A DNA stretch of 9,496 nt from Clostridiales bacterium (GTDB lineage Bacteria > Bacillota > Clostridia > Oscillospirales > CAG-272): positions 1 through 9,496 of the forward strand of contig JAEEGW010000074.1 of NCBI GenBank assembly GCA_016280525.1. Reading direction: 5' to 3'. Below, piece after piece: positions 1-6,398 of the stretch. Under the pieces are notes generated by a model that saw only the letters and a program-made list of their open reading frames with translations, was not told the DNA's origin and searched no databases. Both the position numbers and the translations under genes were made by a program. Within the stretch, counting starts at the first letter, position 1, and every line of letters starts with the position of its first letter.

Positions 1-459
1 AAGAAAACGACGATGATGGTGCTGGCGGTGACGCTGCACAATATCCCCGAGGGAATGGCGGTCGGCGTAGTTTACGCGGGACTGCTTTCCGGCTCCGCCG
101 AGATCACGGCGGGCGGTGCGCTCGCTCTTGCTATCGGTATAGCGATACAGAACTTCCCGGAGGGCGCGATCATTTCAATGCCGCTGCACGCGGAGGGAAA
201 GACAAAGGGCAAAGCGTTCCTTGACGGCACGCTTTCCGGCGCGGTCGAGCCGATCGGCGCGCTTCTTACCGTACTGTTCGCGGGTCTGTTCGTTCCGGCG
301 ATGCCGTATCTTCTCTCCTTTGCGGCGGGCGCGATGATCTACGTCGTCGTGGAGGAGCTGATCCCGGAGATGTCCGTCGGCGAGCACTCGAATATCGGCG
401 TCGTGATGTTCGCGCTCGGATTTACCGTTATGATGGCGCTCGACGTAGCGCTTGGATAA
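1..459 (+). CDS. ZIP-family divalent metal transporter, C-terminal part (5' truncated by window)
   Basis: The reading frame is open from base 1, so the visible 152 codons (starting KKTT) are the C-terminal part of a longer protein. ZIP transporters are inner-membrane proteins that import Zn2+, Fe2+ or other divalent cations, and are usually about 250-300 residues with eight membrane helices. Two family metal-site motifs are visible: HNIPEGMAVG near residues 13-22 and QNFPEG near residues 50-55. They correspond to the TM4 and TM5 signatures. A further hydrophobic helix precedes EELIPE, and a final helix ends at the stop. The form resembles bacterial GufA/ZupT-type ZIPs. The ABC ATPase starts 17 bases after the stop and may be co-transcribed, though no functional link is evident. 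The metal cannot be deduced. The family call is secure. Confidence 0.9.
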   Translation, partial: KKTTMMVLAVTLHNIPEGMAVGVVYAGLLSGSAEITAGGALALAIGIAIQNFPEGAIISMPLHAEGKTKGKAFLDGTLSGAVEPIGALLTVLFAGLFVPAMPYLLSFAAGAMIYVVVEELIPEMSVGEHSNIGVVMFALGFTVMMALDVALG

Positions 460-476
460 TACATCGGAGGTATATT

Positions 477-1178
477 ATGGCTATCGTACAATTTGACAAC
501 GTTTCAAGGATCTATACAAGCGGCGATCACGAGCTTCGCGCTCTCGACCACGTCAGCTTCACGCTCGACGAGGGAAAGTTCGTCGTCATTCTCGGACCGT
601 CCGGCGCCGGAAAAAGCACACTGCTTAACCTGCTCGGCGGGCTTGACAGCCCGACCGAGGGAACGATCACCGTTTCCGGTAAAGATATTTCCAAACTTAC
701 CGATAACGAACTCGCCGATTACCGCGCGTCGACGGTCGGCTTCGTGTTCCAATTCTACAACCTGATCCCGACGCTGACGGTATATGAAAACGTCAAGCTC
801 GTTTCCGAAATCTCGAAAAACGCGCTCGGCGCCAAAGACATGATCGGCAAGGTCGGTCTTCTCGATCATCTGAACAACTTCCCGTCGGAGCTTTCGGGCG
901 GCGAACAGCAGCGCATCTCTATCGCCCGCGCGCTTTGCAAGAATCCGAAGATCCTGCTTTGTGACGAGCCGACCGGCGCTTTGGATTCGGAAACCGGCGT
1001 GATGGTGCTGAAACTTTTGCTCGATATGGCGAGAAACTACGGCAAAACGATCGTCATCGTCACGCACAACCAGAACATCGCGAAAATGGCGGACGTCGTG
1101 ATCCGCGTCAAGAACGGAAAGATCCGCTCCGTGGAGGAGCAGGATAATCCGCTTTCCGCTGACGAGGTGGAGTGGTGA
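477..1178 (+). CDS. ABC transporter ATP-binding protein (MacB/LolD-like)
   Basis: This 233-residue cytoplasmic ATPase powers the permease encoded immediately downstream. All nucleotide-binding motifs are intact: Walker A GPSGAGKST (residues 40-48), the Q-loop glutamine at 92 in FVFQFYNL, the signature LSGGEQQR (139-146), Walker B with ILLCDEPTGALD (159-170) and the H-loop histidine at 197. Length and motif style match the LolD/MacB/FtsE group that pairs with FtsX-domain permeases. The ATG follows GGAGG at 466-470 with six bases between. Its TGA shares one base with the ATG of the permease, which implies translational coupling. The substrate is unknown. Lipid, peptide or antibiotic export and cell-envelope signalling are all used by relatives. 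Confidence 0.95.
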   Translation: MAIVQFDNVSRIYTSGDHELRALDHVSFTLDEGKFVVILGPSGAGKSTLLNLLGGLDSPTEGTITVSGKDISKLTDNELADYRASTVGFVFQFYNLIPTLTVYENVKLVSEISKNALGAKDMIGKVGLLDHLNNFPSELSGGEQQRISIARALCKNPKILLCDEPTGALDSETGVMVLKLLLDMARNYGKTIVIVTHNQNIAKMADVVIRVKNGKIRSVEEQDNPLSADEVEW

Positions 1179-3565
1179 TGCTTCTTCGTAAACTGCTGCG
1201 CACCGCGTGGAGCTATAAGGCACAGTTCATTTCCATGATCATCATGATGACGCTGGGGATCGGCATATTTCTCGGCTTCAATATGGAATGGAAGACTATT
1301 GAGGTCGACGTCGGAAACTTCTTCGAGGACACGAAATACGCGGACTACCGGCTGTATTCCGAGACCGGATTCACATCGGACGAGCTCGACGCGATCGCCT
1401 CGATCGACGGTGTGGACGCGGCGACGCGGTATCTTTCGGTCAACCTCGAACTCAAAGGCGAGAGCAAGAAATCCCTCGCGCTCGACGTGTCGGAAAACTA
1501 CACCGTCTCGACGTTCACGCTGATCGACGGCGAGGATTACGACGAAAACGGCGAAGGCATCTGGCTGTCCGACAAATTTGCAAAACTCAACAATATAAAG
1601 GTCGGCGACACACTGACGCTTGAATTTCAGGGGCTCGATATCAGCGGCAAGGTCGTCGGGCTCATCAAATCAGGCGAGCATATGATCTGCCTTGCGGACA
1701 GCAACCAGGTCATGCCGGATTACAACACATTCGGTTTCGCGTATATCTCGCCCGCAAAGCTGAATTCGATCATACGCGAAAAGGCGCTGAATACCATAAA
1801 AGACGAGCTTAAAAAAGCGGGCGTTCCGGCTGATATGATAAATGAGCAGGCGGAAACGATGCTGACCGACGAGGTGCTCGCCGAAGCGACCGACAAATCG
1901 TTTCCGCAGATCAATCTGATATCAAATCTTGAAAAATCCGAACTTGAAGACGCCGTGAAGGAAAAACTCGGCAAAACGCTGATGGTCGTATCGAAGGACG
2001 ATCACGCCGTGTATAAAGAGGCGATGGGCGAGGCGACCGAAGGTAAGGCGATGGGCTCGATTTTGCCCGTGTTGTTCCTTGCGATCGCTATTCTCACTAT
2101 GGTAACAACGATGCACCGCATCGCCACGCAGGAAAAGACGCAGATCGGCGTACTTAAAGCGCTCGGCTTCAAAAACCGCACGATACTTTTGCACTATTCG
2201 TTCTACGGTCTGTTCATCGGGATCGTCGGCTCGGCGCTCGGCGCGGTACTCGGATACTTCGTCTGCAAGGCGGTCATGAGCGAGAACGGCATGATGGGCA
2301 CCTATTTCGATATGCCCGACTGGTCGGCGGCGACGCCCGCGTTCTGTTATCCGATCATTGCGGGAACAGTGCTGCTCCTCGCGCTTATCAGCTTCCTGTC
2401 GGTACGCGCACAACTGCGCGGCACGGCGGCGGACGCGCTTCGCCCTTATACCCCGAAGAAGATGAAGAAATCCATCCTCGAAAAGCTGCCGTTCTTTTCA
2501 AAAATGAGCTTCGCGACGAAATGGAATCTGCGCGACCTGATGCGTCACAAGAGCCGTTTTGCCATGACGCTCGTCGGCATCATTGGATGCATGATCCTGC
2601 TTGTCGGCGGACTCGGGATGCGCGACACGATGGCGGGCTTCCTCGATCTGCTTGACAACGGCGTTTCTCACTACGCGACAAAAGTCAATATCGTCGAGAA
2701 TACCGAACGCGAAAAGGTCGATCAGCTGATCGCCGACCTCGACGGCGACTGGGAGAGTTATTCCGGTATCAGCATCGACGGTTACACCGCAACGCTGGAT
2801 ATCGTCCACAACGAAAACGGCAGATTCAGCGTCATTGATGAAGACAACAAGGATATAGACCTGCGCGACGACGGCGTGTATCTGTGCCTAAGGCTTGCCG
2901 ACAGAGCGAAGATCGGTGAAACAATCGAGTTTTCGCCCTACGGCGGTGAGGAAACCTACCGCGTCAAGGTCGTCGGCTACAACCGCTCGATCATGACCGA
3001 AAGCGTCACGATGACCGATAAATACGCCGACGAGCTCGGGATCAAATACAGCGTTTCCGCCGTTTATACGAACAAGGATTCAAGCGAGATCCCGTCGTCG
3101 GAGCTGATCTTTGGCAAACAGGACAAACGGCAACTGATGGACAGCTTTGCAAGCTTTGTCGAAATAATGGATTCAATGGTGCTCATCCTCGTCGTAGCCG
3201 CCGTGATCCTCGGGATCGTAGTGCTGTATAACCTCGGGATCATGAGCTACGTCGAACGTTCCCGCGAGCTTGCCACGCTGAAGGTACTCGGCTTCAGGAG
3301 CAAAAAGATCGGGCAACTGCTGATCTCGCAGAACGTCTGGCTGACCGTGATCGGCGTGATCCTCGGACTCCCGGCGGGGCTTGGAACGCTGTACTGGATG
3401 CTGACCGCGCTCGCGGGCGAATACGAAATGAAACTGATGCTCGGACCGTTGACCTATTCGGTTTCGATCCTTTTGACCTTTGGCGTTTCGCTCCTCGTCG
3501 GCTGGATGGTCGCACGAAAGAACAGGAAGATCGACATGGTCGAGGCGCTCAAAAACGCGGAATAA
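1178..3565 (+). CDS. ABC transporter permease with two FtsX domains (type VII exporter)
   Basis: This 795-residue integral membrane protein partners the preceding ATPase. An N-terminal helix (about residues 12-34) is followed by a large extracytoplasmic domain (about 40-290). The first FtsX block comes next, with helices near 295-315, 340-365 and 390-410 and the coupling motif VLKALGF. A central helix lies near 462-482, then a second outer domain. The C-terminal FtsX block has helices near 666-688, 720-743 and 756-778 and the repeat motif TLKVLGF. About eight helices and duplicated FtsX domains fit the MacB/LolCE-like mechanotransmission superfamily. I chose ATG 1178 over GTG 1172 because GAGGTGG at 1164-1170 is well placed and TGATG overlaps the ATPase stop. 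The outer domains probably bind the substrate, which is unknown. No terminator is obvious beyond a weak hairpin. Confidence 0.93.
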   Translation: MLLRKLLRTAWSYKAQFISMIIMMTLGIGIFLGFNMEWKTIEVDVGNFFEDTKYADYRLYSETGFTSDELDAIASIDGVDAATRYLSVNLELKGESKKSLALDVSENYTVSTFTLIDGEDYDENGEGIWLSDKFAKLNNIKVGDTLTLEFQGLDISGKVVGLIKSGEHMICLADSNQVMPDYNTFGFAYISPAKLNSIIREKALNTIKDELKKAGVPADMINEQAETMLTDEVLAEATDKSFPQINLISNLEKSELEDAVKEKLGKTLMVVSKDDHAVYKEAMGEATEGKAMGSILPVLFLAIAILTMVTTMHRIATQEKTQIGVLKALGFKNRTILLHYSFYGLFIGIVGSALGAVLGYFVCKAVMSENGMMGTYFDMPDWSAATPAFCYPIIAGTVLLLALISFLSVRAQLRGTAADALRPYTPKKMKKSILEKLPFFSKMSFATKWNLRDLMRHKSRFAMTLVGIIGCMILLVGGLGMRDTMAGFLDLLDNGVSHYATKVNIVENTEREKVDQLIADLDGDWESYSGISIDGYTATLDIVHNENGRFSVIDEDNKDIDLRDDGVYLCLRLADRAKIGETIEFSPYGGEETYRVKVVGYNRSIMTESVTMTDKYADELGIKYSVSAVYTNKDSSEIPSSELIFGKQDKRQLMDSFASFVEIMDSMVLILVVAAVILGIVVLYNLGIMSYVERSRELATLKVLGFRSKKIGQLLISQNVWLTVIGVILGLPAGLGTLYWMLTALAGEYEMKLMLGPLTYSVSILLTFGVSLLVGWMVARKNRKIDMVEALKNAE

Positions 3566-3568
3566 AAC

Positions 3569-3596
3569 AAAATCAGGGGTGCAAGCCCTTGATTTT
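3569..3596 (+). other. A/T-closed hairpin after the ABC permease
   Basis: AAAATCA (3569-3575) is complementary to TGATTTT (3590-3596). GGG and CCC inside can extend the stem past a one-base bulge. It starts four bases after the permease stop. The T-tract is part of the stem, so it could be a weak terminator or mRNA 3' end. It also loosely resembles the downstream motif (CAAATC, GGG, GATTT), but the centre differs too much to count it as a copy. Confidence 0.4.
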
Positions 3597-3606
3597 AAGG
3601 ATATGA

Positions 3607-3622
3607 GTTAGCCGTGGCTAAC
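3607..3622. promoter_or_regulatory. Perfect inverted repeat upstream of HMA gene (possible operator)
   Basis: GTTAGCC (3607-3613) and GGCTAAC (3616-3622) are perfect inverted repeats around GT, ending only one base before the Shine-Dalgarno AAAGGAGG. A repressor bound here would overlap the translation start region. In RNA, a seven-base-pair hairpin would sit directly against the ribosome site. I cannot match it to a specific metal-regulator consensus. A clear -35/-10 pair is not visible upstream. Confidence 0.45.
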
Positions 3623-3635
3623 CAAAGGAGGCAAT

Positions 3636-3884
3636 ATGAATAAAGTGACCGTAAAGATCGAAGGTATGATGTGCGGGATGTGCGAGGCGCATATCTGCGA
3701 CACGATAAGACGCGCGTTCCCCGACGCGAAAAAAGTAAAAGCGTCAAAAGCGCAGAAAGAAGCGACGTTCCTTATCGACGGCTCAGCCGATACGGAAAAG
3801 CTCAAAAAAGCGATAACAGATACCGGATATACGTTTATTTCAGCCGGATCCGAGCCTTATAAAAAGCGCGGGATTTTCGGCTGA
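3636..3884 (+). CDS. Heavy-metal-associated (HMA) domain protein, CopZ-like
   Basis: This 82-residue single-domain protein has the HMA fold signature: the metal-binding motif GMMCGMCEAH with cysteines 13 and 16 (MxCxxC) and the typical alternation of beta strands and helices. Such proteins are cytoplasmic copper or other soft-metal chaperones that hand metal to P-type ATPases or regulators. The GMMCGMC form is common in Clostridia HMA proteins. AAAGGAGG at 3624-3631 and ATG at 3636 make a strong start. The tail KKRGIFG extends past the domain. It is followed 13 bases later by a methyltransferase and then a rubredoxin, probably one operon. No P-type ATPase is nearby, so the partner is unknown. 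Confidence 0.88.
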   Translation: MNKVTVKIEGMMCGMCEAHICDTIRRAFPDAKKVKASKAQKEATFLIDGSADTEKLKKAITDTGYTFISAGSEPYKKRGIFG

Positions 3885-3897
3885 TCGGGAGGATAAT

Positions 3898-4524
3898 ATG
3901 GGACTTTTCAGATCATTCGTAAATCAGACGAGAAAACCGCAGGGGGTTCTCGGCAAGATGATGCTCGGCAGTATGAACGGCTCCGGGCACGCAAAAATGG
4001 CTGACTGGGGCATGTCGCACCTTGACGGTATAAAGCCGTCGCTTATCGCCGAGCTCGGCTGCGGCGGGGGCAGGAACGCAAAAGAACTGCTCAAAAGATA
4101 TCCGGATTCAAAGCTTGTCGCCATTGATTATTCCGAGTTGTCTGTCGAAAAAACAAAAGAGTATAACGAAAAAGCCGCAGCGGACGGAAGGTGCGTCGTC
4201 AGACAGGGCGACGTATCAAAGCTCGATCTTCCGGACGGCTCATACGATCTTGCGACGGCGTTTGAAACGGTCTATTTCTGGCCGGGACCGGAGAAGTCGT
4301 TTGCAGAGGTGTTCCGCATCCTGAAAAACGGCGGCTCGTTTCTGATCGTAAACGAATCGAACGGCGAGGACGAGACCGGTAAAAAGTTTGAGCAGATCAT
4401 CGACGGTATGAAGTGTTATACGGCAAAGGAACTGACCGCAGCGCTCAAAATAGTCGGCTTTTCCGAAGTGAAAACGGACTCTCATCCGAATAAGCCGTGG
4501 ATCACGGTGATCGCAAAGAAGTAA
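3898..4524 (+). CDS. Class I SAM-dependent methyltransferase
   Basis: This 208-residue protein has the Rossmann-like SAM-binding core: motif I ELGCGGGRN (residues 52-60), the acidic residue ending strand 2 in VAIDYSE (Asp77), GDV (104-106) for the adenine side, and DLATAFETVYFW (117-128) as motif IV. The family transfers a methyl group from SAM to small molecules or proteins, and the substrate is not visible. The closest general type is the UbiE/Methyltransf_11 group. GGGAGG at 3887-3892 precedes the ATG by five bases. It lies between a metallochaperone and a rubredoxin, so a role in metal or metalloid or redox chemistry is possible. It lacks an obvious ArsM-like set of conserved cysteines. 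The last 28 bases overlap the rubredoxin frame. Confidence 0.9.
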   Translation: MGLFRSFVNQTRKPQGVLGKMMLGSMNGSGHAKMADWGMSHLDGIKPSLIAELGCGGGRNAKELLKRYPDSKLVAIDYSELSVEKTKEYNEKAAADGRCVVRQGDVSKLDLPDGSYDLATAFETVYFWPGPEKSFAEVFRILKNGGSFLIVNESNGEDETGKKFEQIIDGMKCYTAKELTAALKIVGFSEVKTDSHPNKPWITVIAKK

Positions 4525-4709
4525 ACGATAAGCGCGATGCGGTAAATCAGGGAGACGGACGGTACAAATGCCCGTGCGGCTACGTCTGCGATCCGGCGAA
4601 AGGCGACCCGAAGCAGAACATACCGGTGGGAACGAAATTTGAGGATCTTCCCGACGACTGGCACTGCCCGAGATGCAAACGTAAGAAAGAAAAGTTCAAC
4701 CGGATTTAA
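4497..4709 (+). CDS. Rubredoxin-like iron protein with atypical first cysteine knuckle
   Basis: Residues 23-67 match rubredoxin: YKCPCGYVCDP, then a GDP stretch, the conserved GTKFEDLPDDW, and CPRC at 57-60. Rubredoxins bind one Fe with four cysteines and carry electrons in the cytoplasm, often in oxygen or peroxide detoxification. Two points are odd. The first knuckle reads C-P-C-G-Y rather than the usual C-x-x-C-G-Y, and an extra Cys31 replaces the normal tyrosine of GYVYDP. The start is also uncertain. The only start codon in frame is GTG 4497, which lies inside the methyltransferase gene, gives a 22-residue leader and has no strong ribosome site. Translation may depend on coupling, or the start may have been lost. 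The domain call is secure, but the exact 5' end is not. Confidence 0.82.
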   Translation: MDHGDRKEVNDKRDAVNQGDGRYKCPCGYVCDPAKGDPKQNIPVGTKFEDLPDDWHCPRCKRKKEKFNRI

Positions 4710-4716
4710 TGATACC

Positions 4717-4735
4717 GGCAAATCCCGTTTGCAAA
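4717..4735 (-). repeat. Intergenic CAAATC motif, copy 1 (reverse orientation)
   Basis: GGCAAATCCCGTTTGCAAA begins eight bases after the rubredoxin stop. GCAAA (4718-4722) pairs with TTTGC (4728-4732) around TCCCG. The central CCC marks the orientation opposite to the GGG copies. This is the leftmost member of the family of ten. Confidence 0.7.
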
Positions 4736-4757
4736 AATAAAATAACGAGAAACATAC

Positions 4758-4794
4758 CCATGCCCGACGTGAAGTCGGGCGGGGTGGTTTTTTT
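4758..4794 (+). terminator. Rho-independent terminator of the HMA-methyltransferase-rubredoxin operon
   Basis: GCCCGAC (4762-4768) and GTCGGGC (4774-4780) form a perfect seven-base-pair stem with loop GTGAA. An outer CCA/TGG can extend it. Seven consecutive T residues follow at 4788-4794. This is a textbook intrinsic terminator and isolates the upstream operon from the promoter below. Confidence 0.92.
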
Positions 4795-4799
4795 GTATT

Positions 4800-4820
4800 A
4801 TACCGACACAGACACGGTAT
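4800..4820. promoter_or_regulatory. Inverted repeat just upstream of promoter (possible operator)
   Basis: ATACCG (4800-4805) and CGGTAT (4815-4820) are perfect inverted repeats separated by nine bases, placed six bases upstream of the -35 box. The position suits an activator or repressor dimer. No specific regulator is recognised. Confidence 0.4.
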
Positions 4821-4825
4821 TAATA

Positions 4826-4854
4826 TTGAAAAATTCACACTTTTCAAGTAAAAT
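4826..4854 (+). promoter_or_regulatory. Sigma-70-type promoter for the cassette-like region
   Basis: TTGAAA (4826-4831) and TAAAAT (4849-4854) are separated by exactly 17 bases and each differs from consensus by one base. The expected start of transcription is near 4861, inside or just before motif copy 2. The spacer contains a seven-base inverted repeat, TTGAAAA (4826-4832) and TTTTCAA (4841-4847), that could be an operator overlapping the promoter. It is the clearest promoter seen between 4795 and 9496. Confidence 0.75.
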
Positions 4855-4865
4855 AAAAACAGTAC

Positions 4866-4885
4866 AACAAATCCGGATCTAAAGG
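4866..4885 (+). repeat. Intergenic CAAATC motif, copy 2
   Basis: AACAAATCCGGATCTAAAGG contains the self-complementary ATCCGGAT (4871-4878), widened to AAATCCGGATCT if one G-U pair is allowed. It should be the first element of the transcript and runs into the AAAGG stretch about 25 bases before the ATG at 4908. This is a diverged member. Confidence 0.55.
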
Positions 4886-4907
4886 TTTTTGATGAGGATA
4901 ATTTAAA

Positions 4908-5516
4908 ATGACCGATAAATACAAATTTTACGGTTGGGAGAACGCCGGTATAAAAGATAAATACGGACTGACGCCGCGCGACTATTACGATCTGCTGTCT
5001 GAAATATGGCAGGCGGACACCTGCGCGCCGAGGATGCGCGGCGACTGGTCGGCCGAAAACAAAACGCTCGGTCAATGCTCGATCACGGCGTTTTTGATGC
5101 AGGATATATACGGCGGAAAAGTTTACGGCGTGCCGCTCGGCGACGGGAATTTCCACTGTTTCAACGACGTGGGCGGCTGTGTGTTCGATCTGACGAGCGA
5201 GCAGTTCGGCGACGTTCGGCTGAATTACGGTAACTGTCCCGAGCAGTTCCGGCAGGTGCATTTCAAAAAGGAAGAAAAATATCACAGATACGAGCTTTTG
5301 AGATCGCGTCTGCTCGCCCGTACCGAAAACAGAGTGTATCTTGCCCCTCTCGACGAAGACGACCGCGACCGGTTCGTCCGCGACAATCAGGAGGCGTTCA
5401 ATTACGGCGCGCTTGAGGAATTCGGGCGCCGCGATGACCATTTTGAAGAAGACGGCGAGATCATCTCCCGTCAGACGATAGAGTGCTCCATAGACGAAGG
5501 CGAAGCGACCGCATAA
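4908..5516 (+). CDS. YunG-like protein fused to N-terminal half of a GNAT acetyltransferase (ends at premature TAA)
   Basis: Residues about 20-138 match the YunG family of small uncharacterised Bacillota proteins, with the block TLGQCSITAFLMQD, then GNFHCFN and FDLTSEQFG. Cys57, His83 and Asp94 are conserved-looking and could form a cysteine-hydrolase-like site, but that is inference. From about residue 142 (VYLAPLDEDDRDRF) the sequence is the N-terminal part of a GNAT acetyltransferase, including AFNYGALEEFG and DDHFEEDGEI. It stops at TAA 5514-5516 after GEATA. The GNAT sequence resumes in the same frame immediately after this stop, so the ancestral gene was probably 4908-5861. The TAA most likely replaces a tyrosine codon. 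A GATGAGGAT stretch lies 8-16 bases before the ATG. Composition resembles the GC-rich upstream genes. Confidence 0.78.
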   Translation: MTDKYKFYGWENAGIKDKYGLTPRDYYDLLSEIWQADTCAPRMRGDWSAENKTLGQCSITAFLMQDIYGGKVYGVPLGDGNFHCFNDVGGCVFDLTSEQFGDVRLNYGNCPEQFRQVHFKKEEKYHRYELLRSRLLARTENRVYLAPLDEDDRDRFVRDNQEAFNYGALEEFGRRDDHFEEDGEIISRQTIECSIDEGEATA

Positions 5517-5555
5517 TGCGCGGCGGCGAAAAAAGTCGGCGGCGCCGTTATAAGA

Positions 5556-5861
5556 GTGAACGGAGAGCGCGGCGATCTTGATCTGCTCTTCGTCTCGCCT
5601 GAAGTTCACGGCAAAGGGATCGGATACGCCGCGTGGCGCGAAATCGAGCGGCTGCACCCCGAGGTGAAGGTCTGGGAGACCGTGACGCCGTATTTTGAAA
5701 AGCGGAACATACATTTCTACGTCAACCGCTGCGGATTCCATATCGTGGAGTTTTATAACAGTCACCATCCCGATCCGCACGATCCGGAGACCGGCGAAGA
5801 AAACCGCTTTGAAGACGATGAAAACGACGGAATGTTTCGTTTTGAGAAAAGGATGAATTAA
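5556..5861 (+). CDS. C-terminal half of GNAT acetyltransferase, separated from 4908-5516 by an in-frame stop
   Basis: The frame is the same as the gene before it. Codons 5517-5555 between the TAA and this GTG read as normal GNAT sequence (CAAAKKVGGAVIR). The part contains the acetyl-CoA pyrophosphate-binding loop VHGKGIG and the C-terminal FYVNRCGFHIVEF strand-helix-strand, ending in MFRFEKRMN. The GTG has no ribosome site, so I regard this as the severed tail of a YunG-GNAT fusion rather than an independent gene. If it is translated, it would lack the first strands of the fold. A one-base assembly error at 5516 would restore a 317-residue fusion. Confidence 0.6.
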   Translation: MNGERGDLDLLFVSPEVHGKGIGYAAWREIERLHPEVKVWETVTPYFEKRNIHFYVNRCGFHIVEFYNSHHPDPHDPETGEENRFEDDENDGMFRFEKRMN

Positions 5862-5868
5862 GAAAAAA

Positions 5869-5896
5869 AGATCCCGACAAATCGGGATTTGGAGAG
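5869..5896 (+). repeat. Intergenic CAAATC motif, copy 3 (best hairpin)
   Basis: GACAAATCGGGATTT (5876-5890) flows straight into the ribosome site GGAGAG (5891-5896). AGATCCCGA (5869-5877) pairs with TCGGGATTT (5882-5890) around loop CAAA, giving nine pairs with one G-U. Read on the minus strand, the same hairpin is followed by a run of seven T, so it could also terminate antisense transcription. Confidence 0.75.
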
Positions 5897-5904
5897 TACA
5901 AGCC

Positions 5905-6360
5905 GTGGCAAAAGAATCTAAGAAAAAGAAGAAAGATAATCAGATCAGACTTCCCGCAGAATACACAGAAGGCTCGCTCCATTTCAAGACAGGACCGGGT
6001 TGGAAAGCCTGTTATGACAGCGAAAGAAGGATATATACCGCCGAATCCTATTTGGCCGGTTATTACGATCTCTACGAAATCAACGAAGAGATTTTCAACA
6101 CCCTCAAAACGAAGGGCATGAAGCGCGAAGAAGCGCAGCGCTTGATCAACAACGGCAGACATCTTTATAAAAGCGTCAGCGACCGGAACAGTTCATACGA
6201 TATCGCGCTTGATGAGAATTACGCCTCGTTTTGCCCGTGGGCGGAGGTACAGAGAACCGGCGAGCTATGGGATAAGGAGCTGACCGATCTGGCGGTTGCC
6301 GTCTTCGATTCCGAAAAGCAGGACCGAAAGAAAAGGCTGGAAGAACTGAACAACCACTAA
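5905..6360 (+). CDS. Uncharacterised 151-residue soluble protein
   Basis: I do not recognise a family. The start is GTG 5905, with GGAGAG eight bases upstream that is contiguous with motif copy 3. The N-terminus is very lysine-rich (KESKKKKK within the first nine residues). A middle part is rich in tyrosine and acidic residues (YLAGYYDLYEINEEIF). A helical segment has paired charges (KGMKREEAQRLINNGRHLY). The C-terminal section has SFCPWAEV followed by a charged helix. There is no signal peptide or membrane helix. The two cysteines are not in a metal motif. It ends in TAATG, whose ATG opens a frame that is only the translated motif copy 4. Function cannot be assigned. Confidence 0.75.
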   Translation: MAKESKKKKKDNQIRLPAEYTEGSLHFKTGPGWKACYDSERRIYTAESYLAGYYDLYEINEEIFNTLKTKGMKREEAQRLINNGRHLYKSVSDRNSSYDIALDENYASFCPWAEVQRTGELWDKELTDLAVAVFDSEKQDRKKRLEELNNH

Positions 6361-6364
6361 TGAA

Positions 6365-6393
6365 AGATTCCGACAAACCGGGATTTGTGAGGA
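6365..6393 (+). repeat. Intergenic CAAATC motif, copy 4
   Basis: GACAAACCGGGATTTG (6372-6387) leads into GAGGA (6389-6393), the ribosome site of the next gene. AGATTCCG (6365-6372) pairs with CGGGATTT (6379-6386), eight pairs of which two are G-U, around six unpaired bases. It begins five bases after the preceding stop codon. Confidence 0.75.
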
Positions 6394-6398
6394 CAGTT

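Noticed and set aside
1172..1177. GTG start for the ABC permease two codons upstream
   Set aside because: ATG 1178 has the better spacing from GAGGTGG and the usual TGATG coupling with the ATPase stop.
504..1223. 239-codon open frame on the minus strand
   Set aside because: It lies opposite the ABC ATPase, whose motifs are all intact. It is a shadow frame.
5514..5516. Programmed read-through or recoding at the stop in the YunG-GNAT gene
   Set aside because: The codon is TAA rather than TGA or TAG, and I saw no structured recoding element after it. A simple nonsense mutation or sequence error is more likely.
4482..5780. 432-codon open frame on the minus strand
   Set aside because: It runs antisense to three recognisable genes, spans a terminator and promoter, and has no family features. 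It arises from the codon composition of the + strand genes.
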